A stretch of 64,000 nucleotides of DNA from Bostrychus sinensis (Eukaryota; Chordata; Actinopteri; Gobiiformes; Eleotridae), in contig CM036256.1 in the NCBI GenBank assembly GCA_020698575.1, forward strand, positions 14,771,908-14,835,907, written 5' to 3'. The position numbers and the translations under genes are program-made. This document shows, piece by piece, positions 10,888 through 20,274 of this stretch. The notes below the pieces were generated by a model. It was not told the DNA's origin and made no database searches. It worked only from the letters and a program-made list of their open reading frames with translations. Within the stretch, counting starts at the first letter, position 1. Each line of letters begins with the position of its first letter.

Positions 10888-12134
10888 CTGGGGAGACAAT
10901 CAGCCCCCTGGTCAATAAACCCTCTGACCAAACCAACCACACGCCACAACACAAAGGGGTGGAAAGAAGTCAATGGCAGTGTGAATGTGGAGATTAGAAA
11001 ATTAACCAATCAGATGAGCGAATGAGAAAAAAAAATACAGCCAGTACGATGAACCATACTGTGCATAATTAATTCTTTAATAATCTTGCTGGATGAATAT
11101 TAAGACTTCTGTGCCCAATACACAATGGCAATGTGCAAAAATATTTCTAAAGGACCATTAATTAAGTATAATCTAAAGGGAATTAGACAGTGGCAGGAAG
11201 CATATGATAGTTCAAAAAATGTTCTGGCAATGTTTAATGTCTGTCACAAGCCATATCATTGTGATTAAAGGTATTAAAGATAAATTCATAATTTGTTTTA
11301 TTTCTTATTGTAGGCGATTCATGTGTCTATAAAAAAAGGGTCAAATCCAAATATCTATGATTTAAAATAAGCAGTTTTTGATTGTTGGTATGACAAAAAC
11401 AATAACTTGGCATTATTAATTTGCAGCTTTTGTTTGTTATGCTTGAAGAGGAGATGGAAGGTAGAACATGGCATTATCTTAGTTCAAAACAAATGTTATG
11501 AAGTGAGCCGATGATCCAATATTAGCACAGAATGAACAGAATAATTAGGCGACTTCAGAAATACCACTGAGGAGATAAAGTCAAACACAGGTATAGTACA
11601 AATCAAATATCTAACCACTACAATGTGGTACTCAGTGTGAAAAGAGCCTGTTGAATGGCTCATATTAGAATACATAATGATATCCATAACATAGAAAAAT
11701 GAATGAGTCAGTGCCACTTATTGTGATGCAGAGCGGAGCGGTGCAGCGGTGGGTGCCCTGACACAGACACAGCGGGAAAGTGACTTTGAAAAGGAAAGGT
11801 TGACGAAACAGCAGGGACAAAACCACACGCATGAAACTGACATCACTCAATAGAACAATGATATACTGGTACATTATATGCAGAAATATGACATGACGTG
11901 AAGGATTTAGATGTCTTTAAAACGTGTGTGAGTATGTTTCAATGATACAGGTGGAAGAGGTGAGATATTATGATAATGAAGGGGGTCTAACAAAAGGAAG
12001 TGCACGGTGCTACCTTTGATTGGTTGGGGTTGTGAATGCTAAATGCTTTGGAGAGCTACAGAGCTAAAAAGCCTGTATAAATATGAACAAGGGCAGGAAC
12101 GAAAAGAAAAATAAAGGTGTCTATTGCCCTATAA

Positions 12135-12752
12135 AGCTACAGACACACAGGAGCGATTCAGACCCACGACCGAGCAGTGCGCATGTGCAAAACATAATAA
12201 CTATTTACAACAGCAGGCGGCGCTAGTCACTAAACTCCGAGGTTATTTAAACTCTAGTAAATAAAACTCCGCAATGCACACATGTTTAACTCAAGTATTT
12301 ATCAGTCAATAATAATTATACGCAGTAGATTAAACTCGTCTGATCACAGTAATGAATAAAAGAGACTAGATTTTTGCAGCTGTTTGCCTCAGAGGAGGAT
12401 TATATTTTTATCTGCACGAGGCTAAAGCTAAGGTAAGCTAACTACAGCACATTACCATCACAGATGTGGGAAACATAATGAAGTAGATGTAGAACAGAAA
12501 GTTCCTTATATTTTGATGTTAAACTCGAGCTGTATGACAAATTGTGAACGGGACACACAGCCAATCAGAGCTCATTGAACACAACGGCCTGACGCCGATT
12601 TGACATGTTCAATTGGCCAGAACTATGCCCAACTATGTCCCACTACGTCCGATAGTGTGGAACACACCAAACAGACTCACGTCACCGACTGCGTCAAACC
12701 ATCCGACTGCGCCTAATGGCCAATGATCGCCCCGGTGTGTCCCGGCCTTACA
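12135..12752. mobile_element. possible nonautonomous DNA transposon with imperfect TIRs
   Basis: The left end AGACACACAGGAGCGATTCA pairs imperfectly with the reverse complement of the right end, GGGACACACCGGGGCGATCA. The interior is GC-richer than the intron around it. No transposase frame remains. Confidence 0.4.
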
Positions 12753-13000
12753 AATTACTTATTCATATCTAGTAGCATAATGTTGGTTTACTGCAGCAAA
12801 CACAAACAGAGGTGGAAGACATAGGTTTAGACTCTACAGACAAATAAACATCCAGATATGTGGTAAATAATGACACCAAATGACTAACAGGAGTCATACT
12901 CTGAAAGAAAGAATGATTTAAATTTGTAAAGTGCAGAGCCTTTATGAAGAAAAAAGGAAAAACTGACAATCTAAAGACAACTGAAACATTACAACACACT

Positions 13001-13414
13001 GATCAGGCATAAAATTATGACCATCTGCCTCATGGTGATCATAATGTTATTTGTTATGACCACCACGTTTACTTCCACAGCAATCTGAGCTACTGTAGCT
13101 GGTCTGTTGGATCGGACCACATCTGATCCTTTCTTGGCCCACTTGTGATCGATGATAACCACTGCAGACCCCACTGAGCTGCAGTGTTAGAGATCCTCTG
13201 ACCCAGTAATCAAGCCATCACAGTTTGGCCCCTTGTCAAACTCACTCAAATCCTTACACTTTCATGCTTCCATTTTTCGTGCTTCTGGGAAAAATGTGCT
13301 TTGATGACAAAATGTTTACTTGCTGGCACCCGCTAACAGGTGCCATAATGAAGAGATAATTTGTGTTATTCACTTCCCCTTAACCTGTTAGTGGTCATAA
13401 TGGCATGCCTGGTT
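13001..13414. mobile_element. MITE, GATCAGGCATAA family, copy 1
   Basis: The left terminus ATCAGGCATAAAATTATGAC and the right terminus (reverse complement ACCAGGCATGCCATTATGAC) form an inverted pair. The interior shares blocks with the copy at 24808-25235, such as GTTGGATCGGA and ACCACTGCAGACC. About 410 bp, noncoding. Confidence 0.75.
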
Positions 13415-13853
13415 GGAGTATAGAGATAGAATGAACTGCTATCAGCAATTATATGGAATGCATTATGGAGAAAGACAGCGGAAGAAATGGGCTGATGTTA
13501 CTTCACATCACAAGGGCAGACATATATGATTCAAACTGACAACACCAACACATTTTTAAAGCAACCTGTCCCAGACATGAGATGATGACAGTGGTCTAGG
13601 TGTCTAAGCTACTCCTGTCTGTGTGTGCTTTATGAAAGTAATAAAACCACAGTGCGCTGCCATGTGAGGGAAACAGCAGGTGGCGGGGGCTCATAGACAC
13701 TGTAGGACATCTTATGTGTGATGAGCAAGGGTGAGCAAGGCTTGGTGCAGTGACTGTGTTGTTTTGCTGTTGCTAAGAACACTGTGCAATTTCTGTAAAC
13801 CTGTAAAAATCAACTCAAGGTCTTCATAAGAACAAGTCAGCTAACAATGTACA

Positions 13854-14734
13854 GTGCTGTGCAAAAGTCTTAGACAGGTTTTTAAGAAACGCAAAGAGAG
13901 TTGTATCAATTCAAAAAAATGCACAAAAACACAAAAAAGAATCACAAACCTAGAAGCCTTCAGTCCCATCTCCTAATGGTTAAGATATAGTTCAGTGGTA
14001 AATGCTCTTACCAATAAGTCACAAAACCCTTAGACGTCACAAGTGTAAAAAAAATAAATAAAAATTGACTAAGTTAGTATCTTCAGCCCATAACTCAAAA
14101 TGGTACACCTTAAAACATTCCTGGATCTAAACCTTGATCTGGATCCACACCAAAATTAATAATTTTGTCCTAGCGTCATGATCCATGATCCTATCTGTGT
14201 CCTGTTCTGTATCTATGTCTTGTTTCTCTTGTGTTTTATTTTGACGTTTAGTTCGTCCTTGTGTTTTACTTCTTGCCCTTCTGTGTTTCTAGCTTGTTTG
14301 ATTGCCTGCCCCGCCCTAATGTGTTTCACCTGTGTGCTCCTACTTTATTTAGTCCCTGTGTTTTCCCCCCGTTCTTTGTTGTGTCATTGTCAGTGTCTTA
14401 CCTATGACTCAGTCCTGCATGTGCCCTGTTCCCAGGTATTTGTTCACTTCAGCATTTTTTTTTTTTTGTATTTTTACTCTGCTTATTGTATTAGTGGTTA
14501 GTTCTTTGGTTTGTTCTCAGTCTTTTTGTTTAGTTGGATTTTTGGATATTGGACTTTCTGTTTTCCTTTGTTTTTTTGGTCTTTGCTTTCTTTCTTTCTT
14601 TTTTCCTCTGTGCCCCCTGGATTATGACACCTAGCCCCATTACTGGTCTTCCTGAAATATTCATAATAAAAGTAAACAATAAAATGATGTATGAAGCATT
14701 TTCACACCTCACTAAAACTTTTGCACAGTACAGT
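13854..14734 (-). mobile_element. TIR element with tRNA-like segment, copy 1, split by a nested insertion
   Basis: The outer ends are CAGTGCTGTGCAAAAGTCTT (left) and, as reverse complement, CTGTACTGTGCAAAAGTTTT (right), flanked by TA: a Tc1/mariner-like arrangement. The reverse complement of 14060-14168 matches 15330-15440 on the plus strand (AGGACAAAATTATT, GTGTGGATCCAGATCA, TACCATTTTGA). A second element sits inside at 14174-14629. No transposase is seen. Confidence 0.7.
14174..14629. mobile_element. nested TG..CA-type element with 5-bp target duplication
   Basis: The ends are CGTCATGATC... and ...GGATTATGACA (imperfect inverted ends; first base T to C), flanked on both sides by CCTAG (14169-14173 and 14630-14634). 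The interior shares GCTTGTTTGATTGCCTGCCC, TTTCACCTGTGT and similar pyrimidine-rich blocks with the element at 45242-45547. The small hydrophobic frames inside are by-products of T-rich sequence. Confidence 0.75.
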
Positions 14735-14958
14735 AGATCTATTTGTTATCATTATCAGACCACCGTGGAGTTTTGAGGCACAAAGCAATAAGGAAGTGAA
14801 GTCAGATAGCACTTGTCAGCAGGAGAGATTTGTTAGTTTTGTTGCTTATGGGAATTCAGTGCATGTTGCAGTACATGTTGTCAGCATATTTATAGAGATC
14901 CTCACACTTATTTATCTCTTCTGTCAGACTGATAATTAACTCGATCTGTGCATCTTAC

Positions 14959-15200
14959 CTTTCCGCCACCGGGCTGGTACTTCATGTTGTCAGTGGATCC
15001 GATCTTGGAGCGGACATTCTTCAGATCCGGTGTGGGAGCGTTAATGGGACGGGGTGTTCGTGGGGCGCGGGGAACGGGGGGCTTCTTCTCCAGGGGCGTC
15101 TGTTTGGGCACCGGGGGTTTGGTGATGACCCGGCGGCGGTGAGAGGAGCCGTCACCGTTGGTGGCCGGAGTGGTAGTGGTGCTGGCAGGGCGAGGACGAG
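14959..15200 (-). CDS. map4: map4 exon 11: proline-rich region plus microtubule-binding repeat 1
   Basis: 242 bp; phase 1 in, phase 0 out. The acceptor is TGTCCATCTGAAG at 15201-15202 and the donor GGAAAG|GTAAGA below 14959. It encodes ARPRPASTTTTPATNG, RRRVITKPPVPKQTPLEKK, PPVPRAPRTPRPINAPTPD, then repeat 1: LKNVRSKIGSTDNMKYQPGGGK (positions about 59-80). KIGS is the KXGS site phosphorylated by MARK kinases in the tau family, and PGGG ends the repeat. GC content is well above that of the surrounding intron. Confidence 0.95.
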
Positions 15201-16071
15201 CTTCAGATGGACAGAAAGAACGAGAAGGTTACATACAAGTACTGTGCAAATATTTTAATGAAGGTGTTAACTAAAAGTGCTTTAATACGTAATTATTTTT
15301 TTATTATGGGAATTTGCAGTAGTAGTAATAGGTCAAGGACAAAATTATTATATTTAGTGTGGATCCAGATCACTTTTTAGATTCAAGAGTGTTTTAAGGG
15401 ATACCATTTTGAAATATGGACTGAAGATGCTAACAAACTATTTGTTTTTAGTAGATTCTTTACCATTTTGAAATATAAAGGTTTGGTGGGTCAAAAGAAA
15501 GAGCATTTACCCCTGAACTAGAAGAGCTTCGAGTTTGAGTCCAGGTCTGGGCACTCTAACTTTACCATTGTGAAATTGGACCAGTGCATTGGCAGATGTC
15601 TAAACTCGCAGAGTGAGTCTAGTTTTGATTTCTCTTCTTTTTATTTAAGTTTCTTTTTTTGCATATTGATACACCTTTCTTTGTTCATTGCTATAGTTTT
15701 CTTTAAAAAAAAACCTGTGCAGAACTGTGGCTAAAAGTGAAAAATAGACACTGATCTTGAAGCCTGTTATTTCTAATTGAAAGAGATGAAAAGCACTGAA
15801 CTGTGTTATTGCACCTCGTATAAAGATATTTTTTATTATTAGAAGTCATGTACGCCATAAAAGTGAAAGGAGTCATGATGTCGGTGAGTTTCATATAAAA
15901 ATCAATACAAGGTATAATTTTTAAGAGAGTGTAAAAATCATTGGTTTAAGGTGCCTCTAGCAATTTATTATTTGGGGAATCTGCCATTTTTGTCGAGCAA
16001 TATAACCTTTAGAGACTTAAAAATAATCTTAATTTGAAGACATCAGTAGACAGCTGATGGCAATGTAATAC
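15201..16071 (-). other. map4 intron 10
   Basis: Largely filled by the TIR element at 15237-15727. Only 36 bases separate that element from exon 11. 15728-16071 shows nothing recognisable. Confidence 0.7.
15237..15727 (+). mobile_element. TIR element with tRNA-like segment, copy 2
   Basis: It starts TACTGTGCAAATATTTTAAT and ends near CCTGTGCAGAACTG. It aligns along its length with 63584-64000 and with the reverse complement of 13854-14734. A degenerate tRNA-like block at about 15490-15560 contains AAGAGCATTTACCCCTGAAC and a B-box-like GAGTTTGAGTCC. The near end is 37 bp from the acceptor border of map4 exon 11. Confidence 0.7.
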
Positions 16072-16131
16072 CTGTGGTCTTGGGCTTCTTGGCCTCATTT
16101 GTCTTGCTCTCAGTTTTCTCATTCTTGTTTG
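16072..16131 (-). CDS. map4: map4 Lys/Glu cassette exon 10
   Basis: 60 bp, 20 codons, phase 1-1. The acceptor is GGTTTCTTACAG at 16132-16133 and the donor ACAG|GTATTA below 16072. It reads ANKNEKTESKTNEAKKPKTT. The start (ANKN) echoes the ANKNAS near the end of exon 9, hinting at an old local duplication. It is symmetric, so optional use would keep the frame. Confidence 0.83.
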
Positions 16132-16866
16132 CTGTAAGAAACCAAAGAAAACGAATATCATCATAACACAACGTCTTTCCTTTTGGCTGCTCCCTTCTTC
16201 AGCATCACCACAGCAAACCATCTGCCTCCATCCTTCTTCAGAGAGTTAATATGAAGGTCACATTGATGATTTGCATATTCATTTGGCATAAGTTTTACAC
16301 CAAATGCCCTTCCTGATGCAGGTCTCTCCGCTGATCGGGGCTTGTGACCCCTGTGGCTGAATGACAATTGTTTTACAAGTGGCTTATTCATGCCAATATC
16401 ACAGTTACAGCACATTTGAGACATAAGAAGTTATATTTAGCACATTTTACACCATTCTCTTATTTTAAATGCAAAAGGAGGATGAAATGAAATATGATCT
16501 TAGCACAATATGACACATCACAGTGATTTTGTGAATGAATCATTTCCTCTCAGGTGCACTAAGCTTGAATGTCTGGCACAGTGGAGAATGAGTCACCCTC
16601 TAACACTTGACAAAGATGACAAAATGTGTGTGATGTGGAAACTAAAGACCCCGTGTGCTGCTGCTGCTGTTAAAACTTACAGTAAGAAACCAGTGACATA
16701 TGGTCTGCTATTTGGGCCTGTTCCCCGGGGCTGTACCAGTTCTCTGGCAAATTTTCTGTGAGAGCCTTGGGTTCAGTTATTAAAGAGGTCATGTGTAGCT
16801 AAGATCATAATACATAAGTAATGTTTAACCAAATGTTCAAATTCGTCAAAAAGTGACAACACATAC
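16132..16866 (-). other. map4 intron 9 with a LINE/SINE tail fragment
   Basis: 16173-16370 is a repeat tail (CACCACAGCAAACCATCTGC, CCAAATGCCCTTCCTGATGC) shared with other sites in the window. 16430-16866 shows nothing recognisable; the 83-codon plus-strand frame is not supported by any motif. Confidence 0.6.
16173..16370 (-). repeat. non-LTR retrotransposon tail fragment
   Basis: Complementary in type to the 3' tail at 33821-33940, which ends GATTTGCTGTGGCAACCTCT. Similar fragments in this orientation occur at 17305-17550, 29865-30025, 31135-31285, 41530-41630 and 53200-53350. Confidence 0.55.
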
Positions 16867-16951
16867 CAGTGTTTGAGGCATTCTTGTTGGCGGTCGCACG
16901 AGGAGTGGGTGTAGCTTTTGGCACAGGTGGACGTTTCTCATTCTCTGGAGT
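16867..16951 (-). CDS. map4: map4 Pro-rich exon 9
   Basis: 85 bp; phase 0 in, phase 1 out. The acceptor is TTGTTTTCCAG at 16952-16953 and the donor ACTG|GTATGT below 16867. It reads TPENEKRPPVPKATPTPR then ATANKNASNT. KRPPVPKATPTPR is typical of the MAP proline-rich region. Confidence 0.87.
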
Positions 16952-17304
16952 CTGGAAAACAACAATCAAATGATGAAATGTCTTGAGAAATTGACATTTA
17001 ACCATGGAATACACTTCTCAGGACAAAGGACTGCCTAAAAGACCATTTAAACTTATTTATAGTGTTTTATAAAAAAATGTAGAAACCCATAAACAACAGA
17101 AACTAGTAACCTAAAGGTAGTACTGTACAAACACGTAAGTAAATTAGAATATTGTGGAAGAATGTAATTATTTCACTTTATTTATTATTGATTAATTGCA
17201 CAGTGAAATAATTCAAGCATGTTTTCATTTTATTGATGATGATTATGTAATATTCTAATTTCATGTGGTACTATTTTTGGTTTTCATTAACTGTACGCCT
17301 CATT

Positions 17305-17550
17305 TTTTTCCTTTCGGCCTCTCCCTTTCTTATTCGGTGTTGCCATAGCAAACTAGTCGTGAGGTAATTTAGCAGGGTTTTTACGCTGGATGCCCTTCCT
17401 GTCGCAACTAGCCACATACTTGTGACTGCAGTAGGCAGTGTGAGTGAAGTGTCTTGCCCAGGGACACAACGACAGTATGCGCTTTGGACGAGATTCGAAC
17501 CGGCTACCCTTCGGTCGCTGGCTGAATGCTTAACCCTCTATGCCACTTAA
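17305..17550 (-). repeat. non-LTR retrotransposon / SINE tail fragment
   Basis: It has the fish-repeat blocks GGATGCCCTTCCTGTCGCAA, AGTGTCTTGCCCAGGGACAC, AACGACAGTATGCGCTTTGG and GATTCGAACCGGCTACCCTT. It lies within map4 intron 8 (16952-17755), the rest of which shows nothing. Confidence 0.65.
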
Positions 17551-17755
17551 AATTAATGCTTGAAATATTCCCTTTTGTCTGAAGATGCATATATAATATA
17601 CTGTATGTATTAGCATGTGCCTGTAGTGCTTGGTTCAACTCTTAAGCTGCAGGAGTAAAGTGTATATGAGCTACTTTTTACATAGTACATGTTTTGGACA
17701 GTACCTCTTCCTATTTTCCTCGTAGCCATCTTTACATCTGCGATACAGCACTCAC

Positions 17756-17947
17756 CTTGGCTGCCTTGGTGGTTGCTGCGGGAGGTCTCTTAGAGGCGAT
17801 GGGTGTGGTGGCCTTGAGCCCAGGGCTTTTTTTATTGGCTGAAGCATTGGTAGGGGAGGGACGTTTGGCCGTGTTAGTCTCGTTATTGGAGGAGAGCGTG
17901 GATGGACGCGGTTTGGCTGAGTTTGGTTTGGTTGAATCCGCATCATG
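17756..17947 (-). CDS. map4: map4 Lys/Pro/Ser-rich exon 8
   Basis: 192 bp, 64 codons, phase 0-0. The acceptor is ATTACACCAG at 17948-17949 and the donor GCCAAG|GTGAGT below 17756. The frame reads HDADSTKPNSAKPRPS, ... ETNTAKRPSPTNASANKK, ... TTPIASKRPPAATTKAAK. This is the proline-rich basic region that flanks the microtubule-binding repeats in MAP4, MAP2 and tau and strengthens microtubule affinity. SP and TP sites are candidate targets of proline-directed kinases. Confidence 0.88.
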
Positions 17948-18902
17948 CTGGTGTAATGTAATTTAAACAAGCCACAACACAATAAAAAAAAGGGAAAAAA
18001 AGAAGATAAAAGAGCAGTAATGGAGTCAGTGATTGCAACGACAGCATGTACAATATGGCAGCACAGCCTCCCTGATGTGGCTCATTAACTAAAACAAAAA
18101 CAAAATTAGTCAATTACACCAGTAACTTACAAAATCAAAGCCTTGGATTAAAAGCAGCAGTCCAAGAAAAGCATATGATATGAAAGGCAAGCCTCACATG
18201 AGCAGGATCACAGACAATTCAAAGAGATATCTGTGTGAAACAGCTGAGAGCCGGTGACGCAGCAAATACTGAAACTAAAAGTGTGTTTTGCCCAAAGACT
18301 CTTTCATTTGTTGTAAGACACAGCAGCTGTCGAGGTCAAAACTACAACCACTGCATGAAAGGACTGTTTTTGAAATATTCTGGGCACCCTCCGTGTGTGC
18401 GTGTGTGTGTGTGCGTGCGTGTGTGTGCAAGGTCACTGTAGAAAGACATTTTACATATTTTACTGAAATTCACTCTATTTTCTATTCAGGGGTGTATGTA
18501 GATTAACCTAAGTGAAAAGTAAAGTACTTAAGTTACTAAACGTAGTCAGTGTAATGTCAGTAAATTTATTCTAATTGGAGGAGGTAATTTAGAAAAATGC
18601 TAATCCATTAGCATCCATGTTATGATTTTTTGTATAAGTGAGATAACATTTCTTGGATTGATTTTTGTTTTTTTTTCTATTTTACACATTCTAAAATGTT
18701 GTAACCAGAATTAAACTGCTAGCTAAAATGATAAAATCTTCTAAAAATGTATTCTCAAAAAGTGTCATGTTTTGTGCCTTTCTGCCTGTCTGTGAGTGTG
18801 ACCAAATACTGTAACTATTTCACATATAATTCACAGTCACATAAAAAGTGTATTTAACACACAGTTTCATAGATCACAATGTCCACTGTGTGTGTGATGT
18901 AC
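17948..18902 (-). other. map4 intron 7
   Basis: It contains a (GT)n microsatellite at 18393-18428 and otherwise AT-rich sequence without features. The plus-strand Cys/Val frames across the GT repeat are artefacts. Confidence 0.6.
18393..18428. repeat. (GT)n microsatellite
   Basis: An interrupted GT/GC run of about 36 bases in map4 intron 7. Confidence 0.9.
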
Positions 18903-19234
18903 CTTGCTCTTGCTGTCTGCTCCTGGTGCAGCCTTGGTCCCAGTTGGAGACTTGGCCGGCCCTTTGCCTCCCTTCTCCTCCTTCTTCTCCACCACTTTCT
19001 TCTCATCCTCCTTTTTGTCATCTTTGTTGGTCTTCTCGGGTTTGTCCACTTTTTCCGGTTTCTCAATGACCTTGTTGTTTTTCTCGGCGCTCAGCATCTC
19101 GTTCTTCTCCTCTTCTTTCAGGATCTTCTGGTTCTTCTCAACAATGTTATCTTTCTTCTGGTGCTCGTCTTTCTTGTCCAAGGTCTCCGTCTTGGATGTG
19201 ATGTTTTCCTGCTTGTCCTTATTGTCACTTTTCA
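18903..19234 (-). CDS. map4: map4 Lys/Glu-rich exon 7
   Basis: 332 bp; phase 1 in, phase 0 out. The acceptor is TTTTTCCTTTATAG at 19235-19236 and the donor AGCAAG|GTACAT below 18903. It encodes about 110 residues of highly charged sequence: VKSDNKDKQENITSK, then many K, E and D residues (VEKNQKILKEEEKNEM, KPEKVDKPEKTNKDDKK, VVEKKEEKGGKG), ending PTGTKAAPGADSKSK. It marks the change from the neutral projection domain to the basic region. The long hydrophobic frames on the opposite strand are shadows of this biased codon use. Confidence 0.88.
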
Positions 19235-19784
19235 CTATAAAGGAAAAAAAGAATTGATTCACCACAGATTTACTGGTTTATGTTTCCTGTATTTTTGACA
19301 TCAGAAAAGTTTAGATTTGTCACATTTTGTCCTTGCAGGAATGACACAAATTTCTCAAAACAAACTGAGTTGTTAGTCATACTTCTATTTTGCAACAATT
19401 TGGCCAATGACATCCATCAAATGATTAGCTTAATAAGCTGTGGCTTTATTTTTAGCCCTGATGCTTGCGTGGATGAACTTATGTAGGTCGCAGCTACAGA
19501 TGCTGCTGAGTAAACAGGTCATGAGTTACATGGATGGATTGCATTATCTGATGACCATGATGCTACTTCTAAACTGTAGGGAGAAGATTTAAGATAACTT
19601 TTTTTGGTGAATGTCAACTGATTTATGGTAATGAATAAAACTAGACAATTAAAACTACACTGTATATAAAGATATGAGTGTATACTTTACTATCTTGTGA
19701 CTGAAAGAAAGATGTGTCTTCTGTGTCCGTTATTGACCTTTCCTGATAATTGTTATGGAAATTCAACCATGATGTTTTGAGCTA

Positions 19785-20274
19785 CACTGCATTTCCAAAA
19801 GTATTTGCTCACCCACCCAAATAACTGGGATTACGGTGTGGGGTTTTAAGGAGCTGGGCTTGGCCCCTTAGTTCCAGTGAAAGGAACTGTAAATGCTTCA
19901 GCAGATCAAGAGACTTTGGACAATTCCATGCTCCCAACTTTGTGGGAAGAGTTTGGGAATGGCCACTTCCTGTTCCAACATGACTGCCCACCAGCACTCA
20001 AAGCATGGTCCATAAAGACATAGATGAGTGAGTCCTGACCTCAACCCGACAGAACATCTTTGGGATGAATTAGAGCAAAGACTGCGAGCCAGGCCTTCTC
20101 ATCCAACATCAGTGTCTGACGTTGGACGAGAACGTCAGAGCCGTAGATGTCTGACATAGATAGATGCAAAGGGTGGACCGATGTCATATTAAACCCTATG
20201 GATTAAGAATGGGATGTCACTTAAGTTCATATCCGTGTTAAGGCAGGTGAGCTAATACCTTTGGAAATATACTG
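19785..20274. mobile_element. Tc1/mariner-type MITE
   Basis: 490 bp. The left end CACTGCATTTCCAAAAGTAT and the reverse-complemented right end CAGTATATTTCCAAAGGTAT match at 24 of the first 29 bases, and both are flanked by TA (19783-19784 and 20275-20276). The interior has the typical fish block CATCTTTGGGATGAATTAGA but no intact transposase. Confidence 0.8.

Larger units (their letters stand above)
10888..14958 (-). other. map4 intron 11, rich in DNA-transposon remnants
   Basis: It holds a TIR-like element at about 12135-12752, a GATCAGGCATAA element at 13001-13414, and a split TIR element at 13854-14734 with a second element nested in it. 11030-12120 shows nothing I recognise. Confidence 0.65.

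Noticed and set aside
14178..14776. Several overlapping Cys/Phe/Leu-rich small proteins.
   Set aside because: They are translations of the T-rich nested mobile element and its flanks, not of a gene.
18854..19298. Hydrophobic plus-strand frames of up to 139 codons suggesting a membrane protein.
   Set aside because: They are antisense to the Lys/Glu-rich map4 exon; AAG/GAG codons read backwards give Leu/Phe/Ser.
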